A model generated the notes under the pieces. It was not told the DNA's origin, made no database searches, and saw nothing but the letters and a program-made list of their open reading frames with translations. From Paracoccaceae bacterium (lineage in GTDB: Bacteria > Pseudomonadota > Alphaproteobacteria > Rhodobacterales > Rhodobacteraceae), in NCBI GenBank assembly GCA_002682975.1, contig NYSJ01000022.1, forward strand, positions 3,319 to 10,193: a stretch of DNA of 6,875 nucleotides, written 5' to 3'. Of the stretch, positions 1 through 5,547 are shown in pieces. A program made the translations under genes and the position numbers. The first letter of the stretch is position 1. Each line of letters starts with the position of its first letter.

Positions 1-620
1 TAAGAGGAGGTCTGATAATCCTCTACAACTATACGAAATCTGTTTATTGCTGCGGGAAATTGCTGCCGTTTTAAATAATATCTACCTACTTCCATTTCCT
101 TACCAGCCAAGTGATCAAAAGCTAGATCAAATTTTAATTCAGCAGGTTTGACATATTCACTGTCAGGGTAATTTTTGATTAGTATTGTAAAAGCTTCTAA
201 TGCCTTTGCAGTGACTTCTTGATCCCGGCCGATATCTTCAATCTGGTCGTAATAACTTAAAGCTATTATATACTGCGCATAGGCTGAATCTTCATCAGAT
301 GGATAATATTCAATATACCTTTCAGCTGCATCCCTGGCCTCTTCATATTGCTTAGCTTTATGATTTGCAAAAGCTTGCATAATCACAGATCTTTTTGCCC
401 ACTCAGAATATGGATAAAGCCTCTCGACATCAGAAAAAAAAGCTATTGCATCTATCGGTTTTGACCGAGCCATTTCAAATTCTGCTCTATCAAAAATTTG
501 CTTTGCAGAATAATTTTCAATTTCATCTGAACCTACTTCTGCAGTTTTACTACAACCAACTAGTAGGCCTAGCACCACCAGAGCAAATCCAATCAAATAG
601 ATTAATCTATTTACAATCAT
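1..620 (-). CDS. bamD: BamD, outer membrane protein assembly lipoprotein (partial, C-terminus beyond window)
   Basis: BamD is the essential lipoprotein of the BAM complex. It sits on the periplasmic face of the outer membrane and helps fold beta-barrel proteins. Reading from ATG at 620, the protein opens with a charged start (MIVNR), a hydrophobic stretch and a lipobox LVGC with the lipidated cysteine at residue 23: a type II signal peptide. The following roughly 180 residues are helical TPR-type repeats carrying family-typical segments such as RSKPIDAIAFFSDVERLYP, YIEYYPSDEDSAYAQYI and SYYDQIEDIGRDQ. The frame stays open to base 1 with 206 codons visible. The family is usually about 240-290 residues, so the C-terminal TPRs are missing only because the window ends. 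A GAAGG ribosome-binding site lies six bases before the ATG. The deacetylase gene lies 119 bp upstream on the same strand, so bamD may have its own promoter. The usual alphaproteobacterial neighbour lpxC is not upstream here. Confidence 0.93.
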   Translation of the reverse strand, partial: MIVNRLIYLIGFALVVLGLLVGCSKTAEVGSDEIENYSAKQIFDRAEFEMARSKPIDAIAFFSDVERLYPYSEWAKRSVIMQAFANHKAKQYEEARDAAERYIEYYPSDEDSAYAQYIIALSYYDQIEDIGRDQEVTAKALEAFTILIKNYPDSEYVKPAELKFDLAFDHLAGKEMEVGRYYLKRQQFPAAINRFRIVVEDYQTSS

Positions 621-739
621 GAAAGACCTTCGCCAAGTAACATCGATATTTAAGTTAATAACTTTTTTTAGATTTAAAGTACATCAGGGCAAACTAGAAT
701 ATTTAAAAAATGTGTATTCCTCAGTTAATTAGTTTTGTA
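621..739. other. Intergenic region, leader of bamD
   Basis: This 119-bp AT-rich gap separates the end of the deacetylase gene from bamD; both read leftward. I see no GC-rich hairpin that would serve as a terminator for the upstream gene. It contains the bamD ribosome-binding site (627-631), a perfect AAGTTA-A-TAACTT dyad (652-664), and on the minus strand a TTGCCC hexamer (ending at 692) that could be a -35 box but has no good -10 partner at 16-18 bp. A promoter for bamD is plausible but cannot be placed. Confidence 0.4.
652..664. repeat. Perfect short inverted repeat in the bamD leader
   Basis: AAGTTA, one base, TAACTT: a perfect 6-bp-arm dyad 32-44 bases before the bamD start. It could be a protein-binding site or part of a weak hairpin. 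In DNA this AT-rich such a dyad can also arise by chance, and I cannot name a regulator for it. Confidence 0.3.
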
Positions 740-1858
740 TCATGCCATTTGAATAGAACTTTTATGAATAGAGTTCATTTGTTTTATCAGGTCCAAAGTC
801 TCTTCCTTTATTCGGCCAGGCATTTTCTCATCTCTGAGACAAAACAGTAAGTTTGGGTTAACTTTATCTTTACGAAACCATCGTAAAGATTCGATCAATC
901 TCTTCGCTTCATCAGTATAATTAATCGGTGGATCAATATCATTCAGAATAGCCCAAAAACCAGCCCATAGTCTAGCAACAGACCATGGATTATATCCGCC
1001 ACCACTGGTTAAAAGCACTTTAGGGGCCAAAAGATTAAGCCTCGCGAGAATACTCCATAAGCAATTATTTGTGATGTCCAAACGAGACAGTGGATCGTCC
1101 TTTAACATGTCGGCGCCCCCTTGAACAATCAATGCTTCTGGCTTGAAATGCTCTAGCGCAGGGAAAAATACATATTTAAATAGCGCCTCTATATCAACGT
1201 CCTGAGAACCTTTTGACATCGGTGCATATAAATTTTTATCTGGGTAATTTTCATCTATTTTACCTCGAAATGGCCATCTGTTTGCCTCATGTACTGACAC
1301 TAACATGATATCTGGATCTCTAGAAAACGCAGATGCTACGCCATCGCAAAAGTGCGCATCTAGATCCACGTAGGCAATTCGACGAACTCCAAATTCTCTG
1401 AGTCTTAACATAGCAAATACTAGATCATTCAGATAACAAAATCCATTTGCTCTGTTTGCTAGGCCATGATGTAAACCACCGCCCAAATTAAAAGACCGAC
1501 CATTCAAATATGCATATTCTGCGGCCACAACTGCCCCGCCAACTGAGGTGGCTGGACGCTTATACATTCCTTTAAAAAGCGGATTTGACGGCGTCCCTAA
1601 TTTGTATTTGCTGGACCGATATTCATCAATTTCCTGCTTTTCATCCACTTCTAGAAGAACATTGATGTAATCGTTGGAATGAAATTTCTTCAGTAATCTG
1701 GGCTTAGCGATTGGTGCAGTTACAAACGATTTATCGCTATACCATGACATGGCTTTAATCAAATCGAGTGTGGGCCCTACCCTTGGTATATTTAAGGGAT
1801 GTTTTCCTCCATAGTGCGTGGTGCGATAGATATCTGAAGAAATAAGAACAGCGGACAT
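740..1858 (-). CDS. Histone deacetylase family protein (class I / AcuC-like zinc hydrolase)
   Basis: This is a member of the arginase/deacetylase superfamily. These enzymes use a Zn2+ ion to hydrolyse acetyl-lysine, acetylpolyamines or similar amides; the substrate here is unknown. Numbered from the GTG at 1882, visible motifs are the tandem histidines in GGGLHHG (138-139), the metal site YVDLDAH (D175, H177), the third ligand in GGADMLKDDPLS (D258), and the catalytic tyrosine in SGGGYNPW (Y297). The zinc ligands and active-site His/Tyr are therefore all present, and an active enzyme is expected. The segment after the DxH motif reads FCDGV instead of the usual HGDGV. The open frame begins at GTG 1882 (380 aa), with an in-frame stop not far upstream. 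I prefer ATG 1858 (372 aa) because MSAVLISSDIYR aligns with the usual family N-terminus, but neither start has a good ribosome-binding site. No signal peptide is seen, so it is cytoplasmic. It is transcribed away from hisB. Acetoin utilisation should not be inferred from the AcuC resemblance alone. Confidence 0.9.
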   Translation of the reverse strand: MSAVLISSDIYRTTHYGGKHPLNIPRVGPTLDLIKAMSWYSDKSFVTAPIAKPRLLKKFHSNDYINVLLEVDEKQEIDEYRSSKYKLGTPSNPLFKGMYKRPATSVGGAVVAAEYAYLNGRSFNLGGGLHHGLANRANGFCYLNDLVFAMLRLREFGVRRIAYVDLDAHFCDGVASAFSRDPDIMLVSVHEANRWPFRGKIDENYPDKNLYAPMSKGSQDVDIEALFKYVFFPALEHFKPEALIVQGGADMLKDDPLSRLDITNNCLWSILARLNLLAPKVLLTSGGGYNPWSVARLWAGFWAILNDIDPPINYTDEAKRLIESLRWFRKDKVNPNLLFCLRDEKMPGRIKEETLDLIKQMNSIHKSSIQMA

Positions 1859-1900
1859 GAAGAGAGGATAGTGCTGTGGCACGAAATAAACAGCATCTTT

Positions 1901-1915
1901 TAAGAAAAATTCTTA
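1901..1915. repeat. Perfect inverted repeat TAAGAA-AAA-TTCTTA
   Basis: A 15-bp dyad with 6-bp arms and a 3-base centre. It lies just downstream of the predicted start of deacetylase-gene transcription, so it would be an operator position for that gene or a weak hairpin in its leader. The arms are AT-rich, so chance is possible. Confidence 0.3.
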
Positions 1916-1926
1916 GGGTTTTAGAA

Positions 1927-1955
1927 ATTATTCAGCAGAGCTATAAGCCTCGCAA
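1927..1955 (-). promoter_or_regulatory. Candidate sigma70 promoter for the deacetylase gene
   Basis: On the minus strand, TTGCGA (1955-1950; four of six bases match the -35 consensus) is followed after exactly 17 bp by AATAAT (1932-1927; five of six match the -10 consensus). Transcription would start near 1920, giving a leader of about 60 nt to the ATG at 1858. This is the best promoter-like pair I found in the window. It overlaps the region just upstream of hisB. Confidence 0.45.
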
Positions 1956-1962
1956 CAGGAAT

Positions 1963-1967
1963 GAGGA
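1963..1967 (+). promoter_or_regulatory. Ribosome-binding site that fixes the hisB start at 1976
   Basis: GAGGA stands eight bases before the ATG at 1976, an ideal spacing. The upstream in-frame ATG at 1961 overlaps this site and has only an AGGA directly abutting it, which is too close to work well. The downstream ATG also gives the N-terminus typical of the family ([13 protein letters not shown]). Confidence 0.7.
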
Positions 1968-1975
1968 AAAGACCG

Positions 1976-2563
1976 ATGCGCAAAAGTGAAATTACACGCG
2001 AAACTAATGAAACTAAGGTCTCAGTCTTTATCAATCTAGATGGCACAGGCAAATATTCGAACGAAACGAATGTTGGCTTTTTTGATCACATGTTGGACCA
2101 ATTATCTCGTCACTCTCTGATGGACCTAACCATAAAAACGATTGGCGATACGGAAATTGATGACCACCACACTGTGGAAGATACGGGGATAGCACTCGGA
2201 CAAGCTGTAAAGAATGCGTTGGGAAATAAACAAGGCATAGTTAGGTATGGCTCCTGCCATTTGCCGATGGATGATGCACAAATTCGGACTTCTTTAGATT
2301 TTTCTGCAAGGCCCTTCTTTATCTGGAATGTTAATTTTTCAACTAATAAAATTGGAGCTTTTGATGTAGAGCTAGTGCGTGAATTCTTTCAAGCTTTTTC
2401 AACGCATGCAGGATTAACTTTGCACGTAGATATGGTGCATGGGATTAACAATCATCATATTGCTGAAGCGATATTTAAATCCGTGGCAAGAGCCCTGAGA
2501 CTAGCTATCGAAATTGATCCTCGAATGTCTGAAAGTTTGCCAAGTACAAAGGGAAAACTTTAG
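1976..2563 (+). CDS. hisB: Imidazoleglycerol-phosphate dehydratase (HisB)
   Basis: This is the Mn2+-dependent enzyme that dehydrates D-erythro-imidazole-glycerol phosphate to imidazole-acetol phosphate, a late step of histidine synthesis, in the cytoplasm. From ATG 1976 the product is 195 residues, the usual length of the monofunctional bacterial enzyme; no histidinol-phosphatase domain is fused. The two repeated half-domains are clear. Family hallmarks include ITRETNET near the start, [13 protein letters not shown] (35-47), [10 protein letters not shown] (62-71), RYG (90-92), ARPF (111-114), [14 protein letters not shown] (155-168) and the C-terminal PSTKGKL (189-195). The metal-binding His/Glu sets and the phosphate-contacting Arg, Ser and Lys are all present. 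The usual PMDEA motif reads PMDDA, a conservative Glu-to-Asp change. It is followed five bases later by hisH and is the first visible gene of the his cluster. The in-frame ATG at 1961 would add five residues and is less likely. Confidence 0.96.
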   Translation: MRKSEITRETNETKVSVFINLDGTGKYSNETNVGFFDHMLDQLSRHSLMDLTIKTIGDTEIDDHHTVEDTGIALGQAVKNALGNKQGIVRYGSCHLPMDDAQIRTSLDFSARPFFIWNVNFSTNKIGAFDVELVREFFQAFSTHAGLTLHVDMVHGINNHHIAEAIFKSVARALRLAIEIDPRMSESLPSTKGKL

Positions 2564-2568
2564 CAATA

Positions 2569-3204
2569 ATGCTTACAGCACTTATCGATTATAAGAGTGG
2601 TAATTTACACTCTGCTGTTAAGGCTTTTGAAAAAATTGCTAATGAAAATTCTCTTGGATCCGTGGAAATTATGAGCGATCCTGATATAATAAGCAATGCT
2701 GATAGATTAGTTTTGCCGGGTGATGGTGCTTTCCCAGCATGTAAGAATGCCCTTGAAAGATCAGAAGTTTTTGAGGCATTAAAATACGCTGTTTGTGCAA
2801 AAGGCACGCCATTTCTTGGGATTTGTGTTGGCATGCAACTAATGGCAAACCAAGGTTCTGAATTCGAGCTAACTAATGGTCTTGGTTGGATAAACGGCGA
2901 GGTAGAAAAAATAAAAGTAGATGATCCAAAACTAAAAATACCTCATATGGGTTGGAATGACATAATAATAGACTGTGACCACCCAATTCTAAAGGAGATT
3001 AAAGATGGAGATCACTTCTATTTTGTGCACTCCTACCAAATGAAAGTTTTTAGCACAGAGCAGCGACTTGCACACGCCAGCTATGGGGGCGATATCACTG
3101 CTATCGTGGCTAAAGACAATATGGCTGGCTTGCAATTTCATCCAGAGAAGAGTTCCCACTCTGGAATGAAAATTATACAAAATTTTCTAGCATGGGCGCC
3201 ATAA
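2569..3204 (+). CDS. hisH: Imidazole glycerol phosphate synthase, glutamine amidotransferase subunit (HisH)
   Basis: HisH is the class I glutaminase subunit of IGP synthase. It releases ammonia from glutamine and channels it to HisF. The 211-residue product has the catalytic triad: nucleophile C86 in FLGICVGMQLMA, and H191 and E193 in LQFHPEKSS. The N-terminal IDYKSGNLHSAVKAF and the oxyanion-strand segment LPGDGAFPAC (49-58) are family motifs. The latter has Asp where many HisH proteins have Val (PGVGAF). I recall PGDGAF as common in alphaproteobacteria, but this is not checked. PHMGWN (125-130) and HFYFVHSYQ (149-157) are also typical. The gene starts five bases after hisB with only a distant purine-rich site (2549-2554), so translation is probably coupled to hisB. 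Its partner hisF lies 1.25 kb downstream, beyond an oppositely oriented gene. It ends 15 bp before the end of that gene, with no terminator visible. Confidence 0.96.
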   Translation: MLTALIDYKSGNLHSAVKAFEKIANENSLGSVEIMSDPDIISNADRLVLPGDGAFPACKNALERSEVFEALKYAVCAKGTPFLGICVGMQLMANQGSEFELTNGLGWINGEVEKIKVDDPKLKIPHMGWNDIIIDCDHPILKEIKDGDHFYFVHSYQMKVFSTEQRLAHASYGGDITAIVAKDNMAGLQFHPEKSSHSGMKIIQNFLAWAP

Positions 3205-3219
3205 ACGGCATTCAAATAT

Positions 3220-3615
3220 TCATTTTATCCGCGTCCAAGTACCACCGTCGCGACATAAAATCAAAACACACCCTGATATTTTCAGCTGATCGTTTCCCTC
3301 TAAAACCATTTTAGAGCTGTAAACCTTATCACGATCTGGGCTCCAAATTTTTCCGCCACCATATTTTCCATCACCCTTGTTTTTCATAGCCCATATAATC
3401 TTCTTACCGATATTGTCAGACTCATATGATGCACCAGTGGAGTTAAAAGACTTAACAAGAGTACCGCAAATCTCTCCATCACACTCCTCTACATTTATGT
3501 GACCAAAATTTCCATTATCATCTGGAGTGGTTTTCCAAACACCGAGTACTGGATCCGCTAAAGCAGCCCCAGTCAGCAAGCATAAGGCGGCAGCTATTTT
3601 AAAAATCTTATTCAT
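3220..3615 (-). CDS. Secreted DUF2147 family protein
   Basis: A small exported protein of unknown function. From ATG 3615 it has 131 residues: a Sec signal peptide MNKIFKIAAALCLLTGAALA, with likely cleavage after residue 20 (ALA before DP), then a DUF2147-type beta-rich domain. Family-like features are the opening GVWKT, CDGEICGTLV (45-54), GGGKIWSPDRDKVY (86-99), and the closing SGCVLILCRDGGTWTR (115-129). Four mature cysteines (45, 50, 116, 121) sit in two CxxxxC pairs and could form periplasmic disulfides. The longer frame to 3636 needs a TTG start and would bury the signal peptide. ATG 3615 has GGGAG six bases ahead and is clearly better. The gene lies on the opposite strand inside the his cluster: convergent with hisH (15-bp gap) and divergent from hisA. 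No enzymatic motif was recognised. Assignment to DUF2147 is from pattern memory. Confidence 0.85.
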   Translation of the reverse strand: MNKIFKIAAALCLLTGAALADPVLGVWKTTPDDNGNFGHINVEECDGEICGTLVKSFNSTGASYESDNIGKKIIWAMKNKGDGKYGGGKIWSPDRDKVYSSKMVLEGNDQLKISGCVLILCRDGGTWTRIK

Positions 3616-3621
3616 TGTAAT

Positions 3622-3626
3622 CTCCC
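3622..3626 (-). promoter_or_regulatory. Ribosome-binding site fixing the DUF2147 start at 3615
   Basis: GGGAG on the minus strand lies six bases before ATG 3615. It falls inside the longer frame that would begin at TTG 3636, which supports the shorter protein with an N-terminal signal peptide. Confidence 0.7.
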
Positions 3627-3650
3627 ATCTTAACAACAGTGTGCAACCAA

Positions 3651-3668
3651 ACTTGATTCAGGGCAAGT
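3651..3668. repeat. Short inverted repeat ACTTG-N8-CAAGT
   Basis: An 18-bp dyad with perfect 5-bp arms just upstream of the candidate hisA promoter and about 35 bp before the DUF2147 start. The position suits an operator, but the arms are short enough for chance. Confidence 0.25.
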
Positions 3669-3670
3669 CC

Positions 3671-3698
3671 TAGACGAGATGAAGTTGCATTATTTAAT
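3671..3698 (+). promoter_or_regulatory. Candidate promoter for hisA-hisF-hisE
   Basis: TAGACG (3671-3676; four of six match the -35 consensus) and TTTAAT (3693-3698; five of six match the -10 consensus) are 16 bp apart. Transcription would begin near 3705, about 36 nt before hisA. The match is moderate, and AT-rich sequence gives such hits by chance. It matters because it decides whether hisAFE is expressed separately from hisBH. Confidence 0.3.
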
Positions 3699-3725
3699 TA
3701 AGCATGCTTTACGGATTTTTGAAAC

Positions 3726-3731
3726 GGAAGG
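3726..3731 (+). promoter_or_regulatory. Strong ribosome-binding site of hisA
   Basis: GGAAGG lies nine bases before the hisA ATG at 3741. A strong site here suits the first gene of a transcript or a gene that cannot rely on translational coupling. Confidence 0.6.
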
Positions 3732-3740
3732 TTAAGTAAA

Positions 3741-4457
3741 ATGATATTATATCCGGCTATCGATTTGAAAGACGGCAAAGCAGTAAGGTTGCTTAGAGGA
3801 GATATGAATAAATCTACCGTGTTCAATAAAAACCCAAGTGATCAGGCAATCGAATTTGAACGTGCAGGCTGCCATTGGCTACACTTGGTTGACTTAAATG
3901 GAGCTTTTGCTGGCGCACCCGTTAACTCTGTAGCCGTTGAAAAAATATTATCTCGAATTACGATTCCTACTCAGCTTGGAGGAGGCATCCGCAACCTCCA
4001 GACAATAGAAAATTGGTTACAAAAAGGCTTAGCACGGATTATTCTTGGAACCGTGGCAGTTGAAAATCCTTTACTAGTAAAGGAGGCTGCAAAGGAATTT
4101 CCTGGAAAAATAGCGGTAGGAGTTGATGCAAGAGATGGGCTAGTAGCGACTGATGGGTGGGCTAAATCTACGAATATTAAGGCCACTGAACTAGCAAAAT
4201 CTTTCGAGGATTATGGAGTCTGTTCAATAATTTATACTGACATAAATAGAGATGGAGCGATGCAAGGACCAAATGTTAGGGCTACTGCAGAGTTAGCTAA
4301 CGAGGTATCAATTCCAATAATCGCTTCGGGGGGAGTATCAAAGCTCGATGATCTAATTGCATTGAAAAGTTGTGGTGCTAAGCTAAACGGAGTAATTTCT
4401 GGAAGAGCATTGTACGATGGAGCTATTAATTTGCAAAAAGCCTTGGAAATTCTTTGA
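3741..4457 (+). CDS. hisA: ProFAR isomerase (HisA)
   Basis: HisA carries out the Amadori rearrangement of N'-[(5'-phosphoribosyl)formimino]-AICAR ribonucleotide (ProFAR) to PRFAR, in the cytoplasm. The 238-residue product is a complete (beta/alpha)8 barrel of normal family length. Catalytic aspartates are D8 in PAIDLKDGK and D129 in VGVDARDG. Phosphate-binding loops are QLGGGIR (78-84) in the first half and SGGV (196-199) with GRALYDG (221-227) in the second. [14 protein letters not shown] (165-178) is also a HisA signature. The tandem half-barrel symmetry shared with HisF is evident. It overlaps hisF by one base (TGATG), so the two are translationally coupled. It begins after a 125-bp divergent gap with a strong ribosome-binding site. 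The protein lacks the features of the dual-function PriA of actinobacteria as far as context shows, since no trp genes are present. Confidence 0.96.
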   Translation: MILYPAIDLKDGKAVRLLRGDMNKSTVFNKNPSDQAIEFERAGCHWLHLVDLNGAFAGAPVNSVAVEKILSRITIPTQLGGGIRNLQTIENWLQKGLARIILGTVAVENPLLVKEAAKEFPGKIAVGVDARDGLVATDGWAKSTNIKATELAKSFEDYGVCSIIYTDINRDGAMQGPNVRATAELANEVSIPIIASGGVSKLDDLIALKSCGAKLNGVISGRALYDGAINLQKALEIL

Positions 4458-5215
4458 TGCTTAAAACTCGCATTATCCCATGCCTAGATGTAGCAGACGG
4501 AAGGGTCGTAAAAGGTGTAAATTTTGTTGACTTAAAAGATGCAGGCGACCCGGTAGAAGCAGCATATACTTACGATCAAGCCGGGGCCGATGAAATATGT
4601 TTTCTCGACATAAACGCGACGTACAAAAGTAGAAATACTACATATGATATGGTTAGAAAAACTGCTGAAAAATGCTTCATTCCTTTAACCGTTGGGGGTG
4701 GGGTTAGAACTGTAGAAGATGTTCGGAAACTTTTGCTCGCAGGAGCTGATAAAGTATCATTCAACTCAGCAGCAGTTGCTAATCCAGAAATTATAACCGC
4801 GGCTGCCAATCAATTTGGAAGTCAGTGTATCGTTTGCGCGATAGATGCAAAAACTGTTGGCCCTCAAAAATGGGAATTATTTACTCATGGAGGAAGACAG
4901 GAAACTGGCATTGATGCTGTCGAATTTGCAAAAAAGATTGCTGATATGGGGGCCGGAGAGATATTACTGACATCGATGGATAAAGACGGCACCAAATCAG
5001 GATTTAACTTAGATTTAACAAAAAAAATCTCTTCTACTTTGAAAATTCCAGTTATAGCGTCTGGAGGGGTTGGAAATCTCTCTCATCTTGTTGACGGAAT
5101 ACAATTAGGAGGCGCCTCTGCTGTTTTAGCTGCATCCATATTCCATTTTGGAGAATATACAATTGAAGAAGCCAAAAAGTATTTAGCATCATCAGGAATA
5201 CCAGTAAGGATTTAA
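4457..5215 (+). CDS. hisF: Imidazole glycerol phosphate synthase, cyclase subunit (HisF)
   Basis: HisF uses ammonia delivered by HisH to convert PRFAR into imidazole-glycerol phosphate and AICAR; the latter feeds purine synthesis. Numbered from ATG 4457 (252 residues, the usual size), the catalytic aspartates fall at D11 (RIIPCLDV) and D130 (CAIDAK), the canonical positions. Other hallmarks are [18 protein letters not shown] (77-85), SFNSAAV (101-107), [12 protein letters not shown] (172-183) and IASGGVG (200-206). The frame also allows a TTG start one codon earlier at 4454. The ATG overlapping the hisA stop codon (TGATG) gives the conserved [12 protein letters not shown]-terminus and is preferred. 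A weak GGAA lies eight bases before it. hisE follows after three bases. Confidence 0.97.
   Translation: MLKTRIIPCLDVADGRVVKGVNFVDLKDAGDPVEAAYTYDQAGADEICFLDINATYKSRNTTYDMVRKTAEKCFIPLTVGGGVRTVEDVRKLLLAGADKVSFNSAAVANPEIITAAANQFGSQCIVCAIDAKTVGPQKWELFTHGGRQETGIDAVEFAKKIADMGAGEILLTSMDKDGTKSGFNLDLTKKISSTLKIPVIASGGVGNLSHLVDGIQLGGASAVLAASIFHFGEYTIEEAKKYLASSGIPVRI
5206..5210 (+). promoter_or_regulatory. Ribosome-binding site of hisE
   Basis: AAGGA in the last codons of hisF sits eight bases before the hisE ATG at 5219. An ATG at 5215 that overlaps the hisF stop is out of frame and terminates after four codons, so 5219 is the real start. Confidence 0.6.
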
Positions 5216-5218
5216 TGT

Positions 5219-5530
5219 ATGAAAATTGATGATTTATTTGCAGTTATTGAAGCTCGTTCGGGAAGCGATCCAGAATTCAGTTGGACAGCCAAGCTGTTAT
5301 CACAAGGGTCAGACAAATGCGCTGAAAAATTTGGGGAAGAAGCAATCGAAACCATAATAGCGGCAACCAAAAAAAATAAAAGTGGGCTGATACATGAAAC
5401 AGTAGATTTATTATACCATCTTGTTGTGATGCTTCATGCAAATGAGGTGAAACTTACCGAGATAACAGAGGAACTAAAGAGGCGTAAAAATATATCTGGA
5501 ATTGAAGAAAAAAAATCTCGTAGCACCTAA
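5219..5530 (+). CDS. hisE: Phosphoribosyl-ATP pyrophosphatase (HisE)
   Basis: HisE hydrolyses phosphoribosyl-ATP to phosphoribosyl-AMP and pyrophosphate, the second step of histidine synthesis, in the cytoplasm. The 103-residue all-helical product belongs to the MazG/HisE nucleotide-pyrophosphohydrolase fold. The Mg2+-binding signature KFGEEAIETIIAA (37-49; E40, E41, E44) and the second helix ETVDLLYHLVVML (60-72; E60, D63) are intact. SWTAKLLSQG (21-30) is also typical. It is a stand-alone HisE, not the HisIE fusion of enterobacteria, so hisI must be elsewhere. It is the last gene of the run. The lysine-rich tail after NISG is variable in the family. The next gene converges on it with a 17-bp gap, and no hairpin terminator is visible there. 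Confidence 0.95.
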   Translation: MKIDDLFAVIEARSGSDPEFSWTAKLLSQGSDKCAEKFGEEAIETIIAATKKNKSGLIHETVDLLYHLVVMLHANEVKLTEITEELKRRKNISGIEEKKSRST

Positions 5531-5547
5531 TGATAATCTATTCTTAA

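Larger units (their letters stand above)
1859..1975. other. Divergent intergenic region between deacetylase gene and hisB
   Basis: This 117-bp region must hold promoters for both the leftward deacetylase gene and the rightward his genes. A good sigma70-like pair is visible for the leftward gene (1927-1955). For hisB only a TATAAG hexamer (1942-1947) is seen, with no convincing -35 box. The two promoters would overlap, so transcription in the two directions could interfere. No his-leader peptide rich in histidine codons and no attenuator hairpin were found. Confidence 0.5.
3616..3740. other. Divergent intergenic region between DUF2147 gene and hisA
   Basis: A 125-bp region with start signals for both directions. 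Rightward it holds a candidate hisA promoter (3671-3698) and a strong hisA ribosome-binding site (3726-3731). Leftward it holds the DUF2147 ribosome-binding site (3622-3626). Three short palindromes lie in it: ACTTG-8 bp-CAAGT (3651-3668), TTAATTAA (3694-3701) and AAGCATGCTT (3700-3709). No attenuator with a histidine-rich leader peptide is visible before hisA. Confidence 0.45.

Noticed and set aside
395..622. 75-codon plus-strand frame
   Set aside because: It is antisense to bamD, whose frame, lipobox and TPR motifs are convincing; the translated product resembles nothing known.
640..670. CtrA-type TTAA-N7-TTAA site before bamD
   Set aside because: The two TTAA copies (650-653 and 655-658) are one base apart, not seven.
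2589..3180. Two minus-strand frames inside hisH (81 and 63 codons)
   Set aside because: They are shadows of the hisH coding frame with no ribosome-binding site and no protein-like features.
3205..3219. Possible bidirectional terminator between hisH and DUF2147
   Set aside because: The 15-bp gap and its flanks contain no inverted repeat with a T-run.
3694..3709. Overlapping palindromes TTAATTAA and AAGCATGCTT as a regulator site
   Set aside because: Both are short and lie in AT-rich intergenic DNA; the first overlaps the candidate -10 box of hisA. Not enough to claim a site.
3616..3740. Histidine attenuator or T-box/riboswitch before hisA
   Set aside because: No leader frame with a run of His codons, no paired terminator/antiterminator stems, no recognisable riboswitch core.
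3971..4809. Minus-strand frames inside hisA (71 codons) and hisF (77 codons)
   Set aside because: Antisense to fully conserved enzymes; composition follows the sense codons.
5531..5547. Possible terminator between hisE and the FAH gene
   Set aside because: Only AT-rich sequence and homopolymer runs; no stem of useful length.
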